DNA from: REEB509 sp049314555
Lineage (GTDB): Bacteria; Pseudomonadota; Alphaproteobacteria; Caulobacterales; Aquidulcibacteraceae
Reading direction: 5' to 3'
Length of the DNA: 64,000 nucleotides
Assembly (NCBI GenBank): GCA_049314555.1
Contig: JBMOEW010000008.1
Coordinates: 1-64,000, forward strand
Shown here: positions 34,733 through 42,172 of the stretch, one piece after another
How the letters are laid out: every line of letters begins with the position of its first letter
Numbering within the stretch: position 1 is the first letter of the stretch
Made by a program: the position numbers and the translations under genes
Notes under the pieces: model-generated
Told to the model about the DNA's origin: nothing
Databases searched by the model: none
Seen by the model: the letters and a program-made list of their open reading frames with translations, nothing else

Positions 34733-35618
34733 GATAGGCAGTTCAAGCCTGCGCCAGCGCTTTGCCGCTCCCGGCGCAATCCTGGCACCGGGCGCGTTTG
34801 ATGCCCTATCTGCACTGCTTGTGGAGCGTGCGGGCTTTGAGGCGATCTACATGTCTGGAGCGTCCATTGCCTACACCCAACTGGGCCAACCCGACATCGG
34901 CTTGCTGTCTCTTTCGCAAGTAGCAGATGTGACCGCGCGCGTTCGCGATCGTGTCCGCATTCCAATCATTGTGGATGCCGATACGGGTTTCGGCAACGCG
35001 CTAAACGTCCAACACACGGTACGCACGCTGGAACGCGCCGGTGCCAACGCCATTCAAATCGAAGACCAGACCGCACCGAAACGATGCGGGCATTTGGCCG
35101 GTAAAGAGCTCATCAGCACCGCTGAAATGGCGGGCAAAGTGCGCGCCGCAGTTGATGCGCGAACATCAGACGACACGATGATCATCGCCCGCACCGACGC
35201 AATCGCGGTGGAAGGGTTTGAGCGCGCCTTGGATCGGGCTGCACACTATCGCGAAGCCGGGGCCGACGTGCTGTTCATTGAAGCCCCGAACAATCTCGAC
35301 CAAATGGGCCGAGCCTGTCGGGCCTTCTCAGACATGGCCTTGATAGCGAACATGGTCGAGGGGGGAAAAACGCCGCTGCTCACAAAACACCAACTCGAAG
35401 AATTAGGCTTCAAGCTGATTATTGCGCCAGGGTCGCTTGTCCGGGCCTTTACGTTCATGGCGCAGGAATTTTTACACCAGCTCCAGTCCAATGGCACGAC
35501 GGCAATGTCGCGCGATCGCATGCTCGACTTCAAACAGATCAACGCGCTCTTGGGGCTTCCCGAATTGATGGAAGCCGGTGCGAGCTACGAGGCGAGCAGC
35601 GGTAAGGCCGCAGAATAG
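34725..35618 (+). CDS. PrpB/isocitrate lyase family C-C lyase
   Basis: A 297-residue member of the isocitrate lyase/PEP mutase superfamily. Metal-site residues are in PIIVDADTGFG (Asp84, Asp86) and IEDQ (113-116), and the catalytic loop KRCGH carries Cys121. This Cys is found in true lyases such as 2-methylisocitrate lyase and 2,3-dimethylmalate lyase and absent from PEP mutases. It should cleave a substituted malate or isocitrate, releasing pyruvate or a relative. Directly behind a LeuCD-like hydratase, the arrangement copies the dimethylmaleate hydratase/dimethylmalate lyase pair of nicotinate fermentation. Confidence 0.9.
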   Translation: MSEIGSSSLRQRFAAPGAILAPGAFDALSALLVERAGFEAIYMSGASIAYTQLGQPDIGLLSLSQVADVTARVRDRVRIPIIVDADTGFGNALNVQHTVRTLERAGANAIQIEDQTAPKRCGHLAGKELISTAEMAGKVRAAVDARTSDDTMIIARTDAIAVEGFERALDRAAHYREAGADVLFIEAPNNLDQMGRACRAFSDMALIANMVEGGKTPLLTKHQLEELGFKLIIAPGSLVRAFTFMAQEFLHQLQSNGTTAMSRDRMLDFKQINALLGLPELMEAGASYEASSGKAAE

Positions 35619-35623
35619 GGTGG

Positions 35624-36745
35624 CTAGCGGATCACGCGGTCGCGGGCTAATCGCTCGATCACCTCTCGCTGCCGGCGCAAAACTTCAGCGCGCTCGATCA
35701 TCTGACCGTCCGGCGTCCGATTGGGCGGCGCATGTTCGCGGTTTGCATAATCTGTCGCAAAGGCAGCCAGCGGCAAACGAGACAACGTGTTCGTCATCCC
35801 AGCATTGCGGCGCGCTGAACGCAAGCCAGCAAGATCAAGCACGCCGTTAGCGTTCAGGGTTTCACCGGGCCCAGCCTCTGCCACCACCCGACCATACCAA
35901 TCAACGACAATGCTCATCGCATCAGTTGAAGCGGAGGGTACCGGCGTGCCATCGATTCCAGCGGAATTAGCGCTCACCACGTAGGCCATGTTCTCCACCG
36001 CACGAGCCAGTTTTGCGATGTGTTTTGGCGTCAAGTTCGGGCTGCCAACCTCCGATGTTGGGTGCAGCAATACTTCCGCGCCCCGCATCACATGCATCCG
36101 CGCGATCTCGGGATAAAGGATTTCCTCGCTGGCGATGGTGCCAAGCGTGCCCACCTCCGTCACTGCAACCGGAAACACGCCGTCGAGGCCGTAGATGTCG
36201 AGGTAGCGATCCCAAACGTCATAGGGAGTTGGCGTGTAGAGCGAGATCATCCGCCGATAACGCAGCGCCACTTCGCCATTGGGCGCATAAACGACGTTCG
36301 CTTGAAAGTAGAGATCCGGAAAGTGCCGATCGAGCTCATAGTGGTTCGAACACAGATAAATCTGATGGCGCTGCGCCAAGGCAGAAAGGGCGTCGGCCTC
36401 AGGCCCATCGACAGCAATGGCCGCCTTGCTTTGCCATTGTTGGCGGGTCTCCCCCAATGGGAAGCCCGTCATCCAGTACTCCGGCAATACAACCAGCTTG
36501 ACAGGGTAACCATTGAAGCCCTGTAAAAATCCGCGGCCCGCGCCAATCTGCGCAGAAACCCGCGCAATTGTTGCGTTCATCCGCGCACGGGCATCGACCG
36601 CATTCGCATCCTGATTGACAGCATCACATCGTGTTTGCAGAGCAAGCGCCGTAAAGCGGGGCGGATCAACGGATTGGGCAGCGGCATCAGTCATCGGCAA
36701 TAAGGCTCCCGCAGCAAGGCCCGAAAGGAGATCGCGTCTGGTCAT
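35624..36745 (-). CDS. Tat-exported nitrilase-superfamily protein lacking catalytic Cys
   Basis: A 373-residue carbon-nitrogen hydrolase-fold protein with a twin-arginine signal (TRRDLLSG, cleavage near AAAQ at 24). The Glu of the triad is seen in VVLPEYWMTG, but the Lys position reads RYRRM and the nucleophile elbow reads GTIASEEILYPEIAR, where the family has GxxxCYExxxPE; Ser replaces Cys. Its only other Cys are elsewhere. It may be a binding protein or use other chemistry. It ends the six-gene operon 40016-35624. Confidence 0.8.
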   Translation of the reverse strand: MTRRDLLSGLAAGALLPMTDAAAQSVDPPRFTALALQTRCDAVNQDANAVDARARMNATIARVSAQIGAGRGFLQGFNGYPVKLVVLPEYWMTGFPLGETRQQWQSKAAIAVDGPEADALSALAQRHQIYLCSNHYELDRHFPDLYFQANVVYAPNGEVALRYRRMISLYTPTPYDVWDRYLDIYGLDGVFPVAVTEVGTLGTIASEEILYPEIARMHVMRGAEVLLHPTSEVGSPNLTPKHIAKLARAVENMAYVVSANSAGIDGTPVPSASTDAMSIVVDWYGRVVAEAGPGETLNANGVLDLAGLRSARRNAGMTNTLSRLPLAAFATDYANREHAPPNRTPDGQMIERAEVLRRQREVIERLARDRVIR

Positions 36746-37101
36746 GAGCCCAAAGCCTGCGCATCATCATAGGCTTTGAGCAGCTTCTTTGGTGCCATAG
36801 CGCGCCACGTGCGCACCAGATTGGCCCGCGCCCACGCTTCGTCAAACGCGTCTGGGCGCATCAGAACCAGTGCGTGGTTCTGGTAGTGGGGGGTCACAAA
36901 GAAGACTTCAGGCGCTGCTTCGCAAAGCACTTCGCGCTCTTCGATCGAAACCTTAAAGACGGGGGCGTGCTCGCTCGGGCTCCACCACGCCCATAGCTTG
37001 CCGTGCGCCTTCAGACACGGCTGGCCCCAGGATGTGGCCTCAACCACTCCCGGAAGGTTCAAACTCAAGGCCAAAGCCTTCAACGCCTCAAAACCTTTCA
37101 C
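36742..37101 (-). CDS. MmcQ/YjbR family protein
   Basis: A 119-residue MmcQ/YjbR-like protein (ATSWGQPCLKAHGKLWAWW, FKVSIEEREVLCEAAPEVFFVTPHYQNHALVLM, WARANLVRTWRAMAPKKLLKAY). The fold is a double-wing DNA-binding-like domain of unknown role. It overlaps neighbours on both sides by four bases, so it is fully embedded in the imidase/amidase operon. Confidence 0.85.
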   Translation of the reverse strand: MKGFEALKALALSLNLPGVVEATSWGQPCLKAHGKLWAWWSPSEHAPVFKVSIEEREVLCEAAPEVFFVTPHYQNHALVLMRPDAFDEAWARANLVRTWRAMAPKKLLKAYDDAQALGS

Positions 37102-37460
37102 GGCGCTTCCTCAATGCAGCGGATCAAACTGCCATTGGCATCAACCAGGGCAAACATCCAAAGCCCCTCAGCTTCGGTCCAAACCGGGCCTTGAAGGCGC
37201 GGAATGCCGTGCTCAGGCAGCGCCAGCCGCGACCAGTTTGCCCACAGGCCATCGAGATCTGCGATCCGCAGGCACGCTGAAAACCAAGACTGTGGTGGAT
37301 CAAGCGTGGGGTGCGGGAAAAACTCTAGCTCCAACGGTCCCCTGGAAAGGATCATCCAACCATCGTCTTTGAAGTCTGTCTGGAAGCCAAGGCGCGCATA
37401 GAACGCTTCGGTTGCATCCATGTCTTTGGCCGGAAGATTTGCGGTAACGCGGTCCGTCAT
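37098..37460 (-). CDS. VOC protein, bleomycin-binding type
   Basis: A 120-residue VOC-fold protein close in layout to bleomycin-binding proteins (VTANLPAKDMDATEAFYARLGFQ, GWMILSRGPLELEFFPHP, FALVDANGSLIRCIEE). Such proteins sequester aromatic or heterocyclic ligands. In this operon it may bind a toxic substrate or intermediate, although antibiotic resistance is the name usually attached to the family. ATGA overlaps on both sides. Confidence 0.8.
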   Translation of the reverse strand: MTDRVTANLPAKDMDATEAFYARLGFQTDFKDDGWMILSRGPLELEFFPHPTLDPPQSWFSACLRIADLDGLWANWSRLALPEHGIPRLQGPVWTEAEGLWMFALVDANGSLIRCIEEAP

Positions 37461-38368
37461 TGTGCAGCCCTTGCAAGTTCAGCAGCCGTGCCGCTCCAAA
37501 TCTGGGGATCCGAGCCAAGAGCACCCAAGGCTTCACGCACGGCCCAAATCCGAAAGGGTTGCCCGGACACATAAGGTGTCAGCGAAAAACTGAGCACCTG
37601 GCCACCATATCGTTCGTGCTCGGACTTCAGGAAGCTCGCGGCCTCAAGCATCTGATCGCGCCACTCTGCTTCGGTCTGGCGCTGGTCGATCAAAAGTTTT
37701 CGATCGTCGAGTTCGTTGAAGAGCGGAACGCAACACAGCGATCCGTGGGCCGTTTGCATCGCCACAGGCACGGCGTCCATTTCCCAATCGAGGCAAACCT
37801 CAAAGCCCTCAGCCCGGATCAAATCCGGCGTGTTGAAACTTTGATTGCGCGCAGGGCTCATCCAGGTGGTGGGATGCAAACTGGCCGCCGTGAACGCTGC
37901 GCGCGTATTGGCGACATAACGTTTCTCCGTTTCCGGATCAAGCCCGCCGCAATGCAGGGCGTCGGTGTCCCAACCATAAGCTGCAATCTCATGGCCATCG
38001 GCCTGGATCGCCTCAACCAGAGGCTTGATCCGCGCTAACAGGGCCGCATTGACAGGCATCGTTGCCCTCTGCCCCGTGTCACGTAGGACTTTCAGTAAAC
38101 GGAATATTCCAACACGGTTGCCGTAGTCGCGCGTCGTGTAGTGACGAAGGTCCGGGTAGGGCGTTTGCATGGCACCGGGATGCTTGAACGGCTTGCCCGA
38201 CGGATTGAGCATGTGATGCTCGATGGGAACAACGATCATCAGTGCGACGGTCTTGTTCCCCGGCCACACGATGGCAGGGCGGTCAATCGCACGCCGCCAG
38301 GGATAGCGCTCGTGATCCATGCCCCACGCACGAAACGGATACACGAGATGCTCGTGTGGCAAGCTCAT
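37457..38368 (-). CDS. polysaccharide-deacetylase family protein, variant active site
   Basis: A 303-residue NodB-fold protein related to the neighbour at 38365. It has RPAIVWPGNKTVALMIVVPIEH, RDYGNRVGIFRLLKVL, and DWEMDAVPVAM. Where the family has SHG (metal-ligand His), this copy reads AAYGWDTDALHCGG, so the second motif is altered and it may have a different substrate or be inactive. Imide or cyclic-amide hydrolysis is the family-level expectation. It overlaps both adjacent genes by four bases. Confidence 0.78.
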   Translation of the reverse strand: MSLPHEHLVYPFRAWGMDHERYPWRRAIDRPAIVWPGNKTVALMIVVPIEHHMLNPSGKPFKHPGAMQTPYPDLRHYTTRDYGNRVGIFRLLKVLRDTGQRATMPVNAALLARIKPLVEAIQADGHEIAAYGWDTDALHCGGLDPETEKRYVANTRAAFTAASLHPTTWMSPARNQSFNTPDLIRAEGFEVCLDWEMDAVPVAMQTAHGSLCCVPLFNELDDRKLLIDQRQTEAEWRDQMLEAASFLKSEHERYGGQVLSFSLTPYVSGQPFRIWAVREALGALGSDPQIWSGTAAELARAAQ

Positions 38369-39303
38369 GGCGCAAACCCCGACCCGCCACGCGCCAGTCC
38401 GCGCTTGGCAATATCGCTGATCGTGTTGTCCCAGCAGTGCTCGCGATAGAACGCAGCGATATCCACTGCACGGGTGAACCAGACATCTTCCTTATGCGAG
38501 CAGATGTACCTGAGCGCGTCTTCAAACGCGCGGATGCGGTGCGCCTGCGCAACAAGGTAAGCGTGCAGCGGAACGCACATCACCGTGCCGCTCGTCTCGC
38601 CCTCTTCCAGTAGTTGATCGAAATGGCGCTTTAGGATGTCACTGTAGCGCAAAGGGCTCGCCGCCAGAGCGCCATAAGTGATGACGTCATTGACCTCCAA
38701 CGAATACGGCATGCTCATCAGCTTGCCGGTTTTGGTCTTTAGCGGTTGAGGCTGGTCATCCTGAAACAGGTCACAGGAGTACCAAAAGTCGTATTCCGCG
38801 ATCAGGTCGAGCGTGCGTTCAGTATGGGTCAACGCCGGGGCTAAATACCCCCGGATCCGTTGACCAGTCGCCCTTTCAACACTGGCGATGCTGTCTTCCA
38901 GAACGGCGCGCTCCTGGGCCTCGTCCATGCCGTAGGAGTAACGCGTATTGTAGATTCCGTGGCTAAAAAACTCCCAGTCGCGCTGAACGCACGCCTCAAT
39001 GATTTCAGGGTGATGGTCGATGAGGCCGATCGAAAGCGAGACAGAGCCTTTCAGCGAATATCTGTCGAGCAGGTCCATCAACCGCCAATGTCCAACGCGA
39101 TTGCCCCAGTCCCGTTGGCTATAACCCACAACGTCTGGCGAAGGCCTTGGCCATCCGGGTCGAGACGGGTTTTGTGGCGGGTTAAGCTCGTAAAACTCAA
39201 TGTTTGGCGCAATCCAGAAGGCGAGCTTCTTCCCACCGGGCCAAACGATCCTCGGTCGGTCTTTGTAAGGCCAATAGTCGTAGAGGTTAGGATCAGCGTG
39301 CAT
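38365..39303 (-). CDS. PuuE/imidase-like polysaccharide-deacetylase family hydrolase
   Basis: A 312-residue NodB-fold hydrolase. It shows PRIVWPGGKKLAFWIAPNIEFYE, SQRDWGNRVGHWRLMDLLD, the His motif FFSHGIYNTRYSYG, RGYLAPALTHTERTLDLIAE and a C-terminal CVPLHAYLV. The PuuE/cyclic-imide hydrolase branch opens rings of allantoin, hydantoin-like or imide compounds with a bound metal. It shares one base with the isochorismatase-type amidohydrolase upstream, a pairing that suits ring opening followed by half-amide hydrolysis. Confidence 0.82.
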   Translation of the reverse strand: MHADPNLYDYWPYKDRPRIVWPGGKKLAFWIAPNIEFYELNPPQNPSRPGWPRPSPDVVGYSQRDWGNRVGHWRLMDLLDRYSLKGSVSLSIGLIDHHPEIIEACVQRDWEFFSHGIYNTRYSYGMDEAQERAVLEDSIASVERATGQRIRGYLAPALTHTERTLDLIAEYDFWYSCDLFQDDQPQPLKTKTGKLMSMPYSLEVNDVITYGALAASPLRYSDILKRHFDQLLEEGETSGTVMCVPLHAYLVAQAHRIRAFEDALRYICSHKEDVWFTRAVDIAAFYREHCWDNTISDIAKRGLARGGSGFAP

Positions 39304-40016
39304 CAGCCCCGCCGCCCCTCAAGCCAAGCCGTCACTTCGTCCACGCCCACCACATCTGCATATTTGAGCTGCAAGTCGGTCAGGTTCGCAAAGTGATAGC
39401 TTTCATGTTTGTCCGCGACACATTCCTCCGCAATGATGGTGCGGTAGCCGTGGCTGAGGCTGTCCACCGCGGTGGCGCGCACGCACCCTGACGTGGAGCC
39501 GCCCGTCACCAAAACCGTATCGACCTTATGAAACACCAAGTAGCTTTTCAGCGGCGTTTCAAAGAAGGCGCTTGGCATGCGCTTGTCGAAGATAAGATCA
39601 ATGTTGCAATCCACCTCCACGCGAGGATCAAACGCATGACGCTCTGAGCCGGCTTTGATGTTCTGGAGACTGTCGGGGGTATTTGTGCGTATGCCCCAAA
39701 CGCCCGCATCGCCAGCGTCTGGCTTGTAGCAAACGCGCGTCCAGATCACCGGCATTCCGCACGCCCGCGCAAGAGCAGATAAAGCGTTCACGTGCGATAT
39801 CTGGTCGGGAGCGGTCACATAAGCGGTGTTCGCAAACAGATCGGGTCTGGTATAGGCCTGTTGGAAATCAACATTGACGATCGCGAGCTTTTCGCCAAAG
39901 CCGAAACGTGCTCGCGCTGGATTGGACTTCACGCGCTCATAAATCTGCCGCGCCGTGAGGCCCTCACACACCATGGTGGGGGCGAAAGTCGGGGGAGGAA
40001 CGTCCGGACGGGCCAT
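39303..40016 (-). CDS. isochorismatase-family amidohydrolase
   Basis: A 237-residue cysteine hydrolase with the catalytic triad Asp50 (VNVDFQQAYT), Lys145 (FDKRMPSAFFET) and Cys178 (GGSTSGCVRATAVDSLSHGY). The GSTSGCVRATA form is that of N-carbamoylsarcosine amidase and maleamate amidase (NicF) rather than isochorismatase. It probably hydrolyses a carbamoyl or maleamic-type amide to acid and ammonia. It is the first gene of the minus-strand operon; ATG 40016 follows GGAG. Confidence 0.88.
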   Translation of the reverse strand: MARPDVPPPTFAPTMVCEGLTARQIYERVKSNPARARFGFGEKLAIVNVDFQQAYTRPDLFANTAYVTAPDQISHVNALSALARACGMPVIWTRVCYKPDAGDAGVWGIRTNTPDSLQNIKAGSERHAFDPRVEVDCNIDLIFDKRMPSAFFETPLKSYLVFHKVDTVLVTGGSTSGCVRATAVDSLSHGYRTIIAEECVADKHESYHFANLTDLQLKYADVVGVDEVTAWLEGRRG

Positions 40017-40091
40017 AAAGTCTCCATCGGGTGTGTGGCCGGACTTGACCGCCCTAGCGGGAGCGGAGCAGGCTATCGACCAGCACAAAAA

Positions 40092-40101
40092 GATATACCC
40101 A
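40092..40101 (-). promoter_or_regulatory. operator-like motif, site G
   Basis: TGGGTATATC on the minus strand, followed by TTTTT, in the divergent gap between the amidohydrolase (start 40016) and the symporter (start 40130). The flanking GGTATATCTTTT is shared with site A. Confidence 0.45.
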
Positions 40102-40129
40102 GTGGATCACACAGCGGGGGCATTCGTCC

Positions 40130-41578
40130 ATGGGCGAGGGAGCAATTGCAGCAATTTCAGCGTTGGTCGTCTATAATCTGGCGATGATCGGCATTGGTCT
40201 TTGGGCCATGCGCAAAGCAAAATCACAGCAGGATTTCCTTGTCGGGGGCCACCAGTTGGGGCCCTGGCTCGCCGGGTTTGCCTATGTCGCGTCCACCAGC
40301 TCCGCTTGGGTTCTGCTGGGCTTTTCGGGTTTTGTATATACCGCCGGCGTGCAGGCGTTATGGATGATCCCCGGCATCATCGGCGGGTTTGCCTTGGTTT
40401 GGGTGTGGGCTGGCCCGAAGCTCTCCTCAGAGAGCCGTGCCGGCGGACACATGACGCTCATGAGCTATCTGGCTGAGGGTGTTTCGCCGTTGGAGAGGCG
40501 TTTCCTTGCCGTTACCGCCGCCGCGTTGATCGTGTTCTGCTTCATTTTCTATATCGCCAGCCAGTTTCAAGGTGCCGGGCAAGCCTTCCAAAGCGCGGTC
40601 GGTGTAGACTTGGTGACCGGCGTTCTCATCGGCGCTGCGGTCGTGCTGGCTTACACGTTTTTGGGCGGATTTTGGGCTGTCAGCTTGACCGACACCGTCC
40701 AAGGCGGCCTCATGGCGATCGTTGCGGTAATCCTGCCGGTCGCCGCTGTGGCCGCAGCTGGCGGGCCCCAAGCAATTCTTCAAACCATCGCGTCGACCAC
40801 GCAACCAGACTACCTTGATCCACTGGGCGGGCTAGGCGGCGTCGGATTTGCAGCGATCGGTTTGGTGGTTGGTTTGATTTCGACTGGAATTGCGTCCCTC
40901 GGCCAGCCCCACAACCTCAATTGGATCATGGCCCTAAAGGACGAAAGCGCCCGCCGAAGAGGCTGGCTTATTGCCCTCGTTTGGGGCATCGTCGTCTATG
41001 CGGGTATGGCTGCCTTGGGGTTCGCTGCGCGTGCCATTTTCGGCGACGGCGCGCCGGCAGAAGGTATTTTCCTGTCCCTGTCCAATACGTTGTTGCCACC
41101 GATCTTGGCGGGGCTGGTGATCGCTGCGCTTTTGTCTGCGATCATGTCCACGGTGGACGCGCAGCTTCTCGTGACTTCGGGTACCATCACCGAAGATCTG
41201 GGCCTTGCCAGAGCTTCGCCGAAAAATGCGGTTTTGATCTCGCGAATTGTGATTTTTGCGATCTGTGCCCTGGCCGTCACCCTGACGTTGGTTTTGCCGG
41301 ACTCGATTTTCCGCCGGGTCCTGTTTGCGTGGTCAGCACTTGGCGCTGCATTTGGACCATTGGTGGCCGCCCGCGTGATGAATTGGCGGCCGGGCGGTTG
41401 GGCCATGTTAGGTGCAATGTTGTGCGGCTTTGGCCTTACGGTCATTTTCTATCTGACGCTCTCATTGCCGGGAGACTGGGACGAGCGACTGGCCCCCTGG
41501 CTGCCTGCGTTGCTGATCCTTTGGCTGGCCCGCAACCAAAGGTGCGCAGCTACAACCCCCGTGGGAGGGGTGAAATGA
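40130..41578 (+). CDS. sodium:solute symporter (SSS family)
   Basis: A 482-residue transporter with about 13 hydrophobic helices. Family features are FLVGGHQLGPWLAGFAYVASTSSAWVLLGFSG near the start, a VLAYTFLGGFWAVSLTDTVQGGLM helix and LLSAIMSTVDAQLLVTSGTITED (the SSS signature region). It is PutP/PanF-like and expected to import an acid or amide with Na+. It heads a plus-strand unit with the DUF1330 lipoprotein (ATGA overlap) and is divergent from the amidohydrolase operon. Confidence 0.9.
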   Translation: MGEGAIAAISALVVYNLAMIGIGLWAMRKAKSQQDFLVGGHQLGPWLAGFAYVASTSSAWVLLGFSGFVYTAGVQALWMIPGIIGGFALVWVWAGPKLSSESRAGGHMTLMSYLAEGVSPLERRFLAVTAAALIVFCFIFYIASQFQGAGQAFQSAVGVDLVTGVLIGAAVVLAYTFLGGFWAVSLTDTVQGGLMAIVAVILPVAAVAAAGGPQAILQTIASTTQPDYLDPLGGLGGVGFAAIGLVVGLISTGIASLGQPHNLNWIMALKDESARRRGWLIALVWGIVVYAGMAALGFAARAIFGDGAPAEGIFLSLSNTLLPPILAGLVIAALLSAIMSTVDAQLLVTSGTITEDLGLARASPKNAVLISRIVIFAICALAVTLTLVLPDSIFRRVLFAWSALGAAFGPLVAARVMNWRPGGWAMLGAMLCGFGLTVIFYLTLSLPGDWDERLAPWLPALLILWLARNQRCAATTPVGGVK

Positions 41579-42003
41579 GGCGTGTGTTAGCCGCACTTTT
41601 TGTTGCAAGTGCCCTTGGATGCGCAACCCAGGCTCCCCCACAAGTGGCAGCAATCGCACCGGTCGAAGTGCCTCCCAACTGCATCATGCTCGTGACAGGG
41701 ACGGTGACCGATCGTGCGTCCTTTCGCCAATACGCAGCAGCCCTTCCGCCCCTCTACGAGCGATTTGGCGGATCGTATCTGGCAATCGCCCGCAATCCAG
41801 AGGTCCTGGAAGGTCAAATCGCTTACGAGAGCCTCGTTGTGTCGCGCTGGCCCACCTGCGACGCCGCACGCGCCTTTTGGAACAGCCCAGATTATCGCGC
41901 GCTCGCCCAAATGCGCCAGGCCTGGGCAAGTTTTGACGTCATTATTGCGCCGATGCAGCCCGCCAATACGACCGTCGCTCCAATAGCCCGCACACCGAAC
42001 TGA
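41575..42003 (+). CDS. DUF1330 lipoprotein
   Basis: A 142-residue protein with signal peptide and lipobox (ALGC, Cys16), a linker and a DUF1330-like domain (CIMLVTGTVTDRASFRQYAAALPPLYERFGGSYLA, NPEVLEGQIAYESLVVSRWP, FWNSPDYRALAQMRQAW). It is the lipid-anchored relative of the cytoplasmic protein at 7180. A membrane-anchored DUF1330 protein is unusual and suggests that its ligand is handled outside the cytoplasm. Confidence 0.8.
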   Translation: MRRVLAALFVASALGCATQAPPQVAAIAPVEVPPNCIMLVTGTVTDRASFRQYAAALPPLYERFGGSYLAIARNPEVLEGQIAYESLVVSRWPTCDAARAFWNSPDYRALAQMRQAWASFDVIIAPMQPANTTVAPIARTPN

Positions 42004-42102
42004 ATGAAGTCATTCTGGCCGCGGTTTCGGTGTGGCCGGGAGCGCACACTGCGCCGCAAACGCTAAACCATGGCACGTTTGTGACAGCTAGCACTTGCGA
42101 AG

Positions 42103-42112
42103 TTGGTATATT
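42103..42112 (+). promoter_or_regulatory. operator-like motif, site H
   Basis: TTGGTATATT centred about 65 bases upstream of the TonB receptor start, in the 169-base gap 42004-42172. It supports induction of the receptor together with the catabolic genes. Confidence 0.5.
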
Positions 42113-42172
42113 CTTTGCCACTCTCCTGTTCCGCCGTCGCGCACCCACAAACACCTCTGGGGGAGTAACAAG

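Noticed and set aside
36742..37460. Bleomycin/antibiotic resistance pair
   Set aside because: The VOC protein resembles bleomycin-binding proteins, but it is embedded by four-base overlaps in an imidase/amidohydrolase operon, so a pathway role is more likely.
39992..40001. CGTCCGGACG near the start of the amidohydrolase gene, like the TGTCCGGACA palindrome
   Set aside because: It lacks the flanking CCTAAA and AAAG of the 19-base repeat and lies inside the coding region; short CG-rich palindromes are expected by chance.
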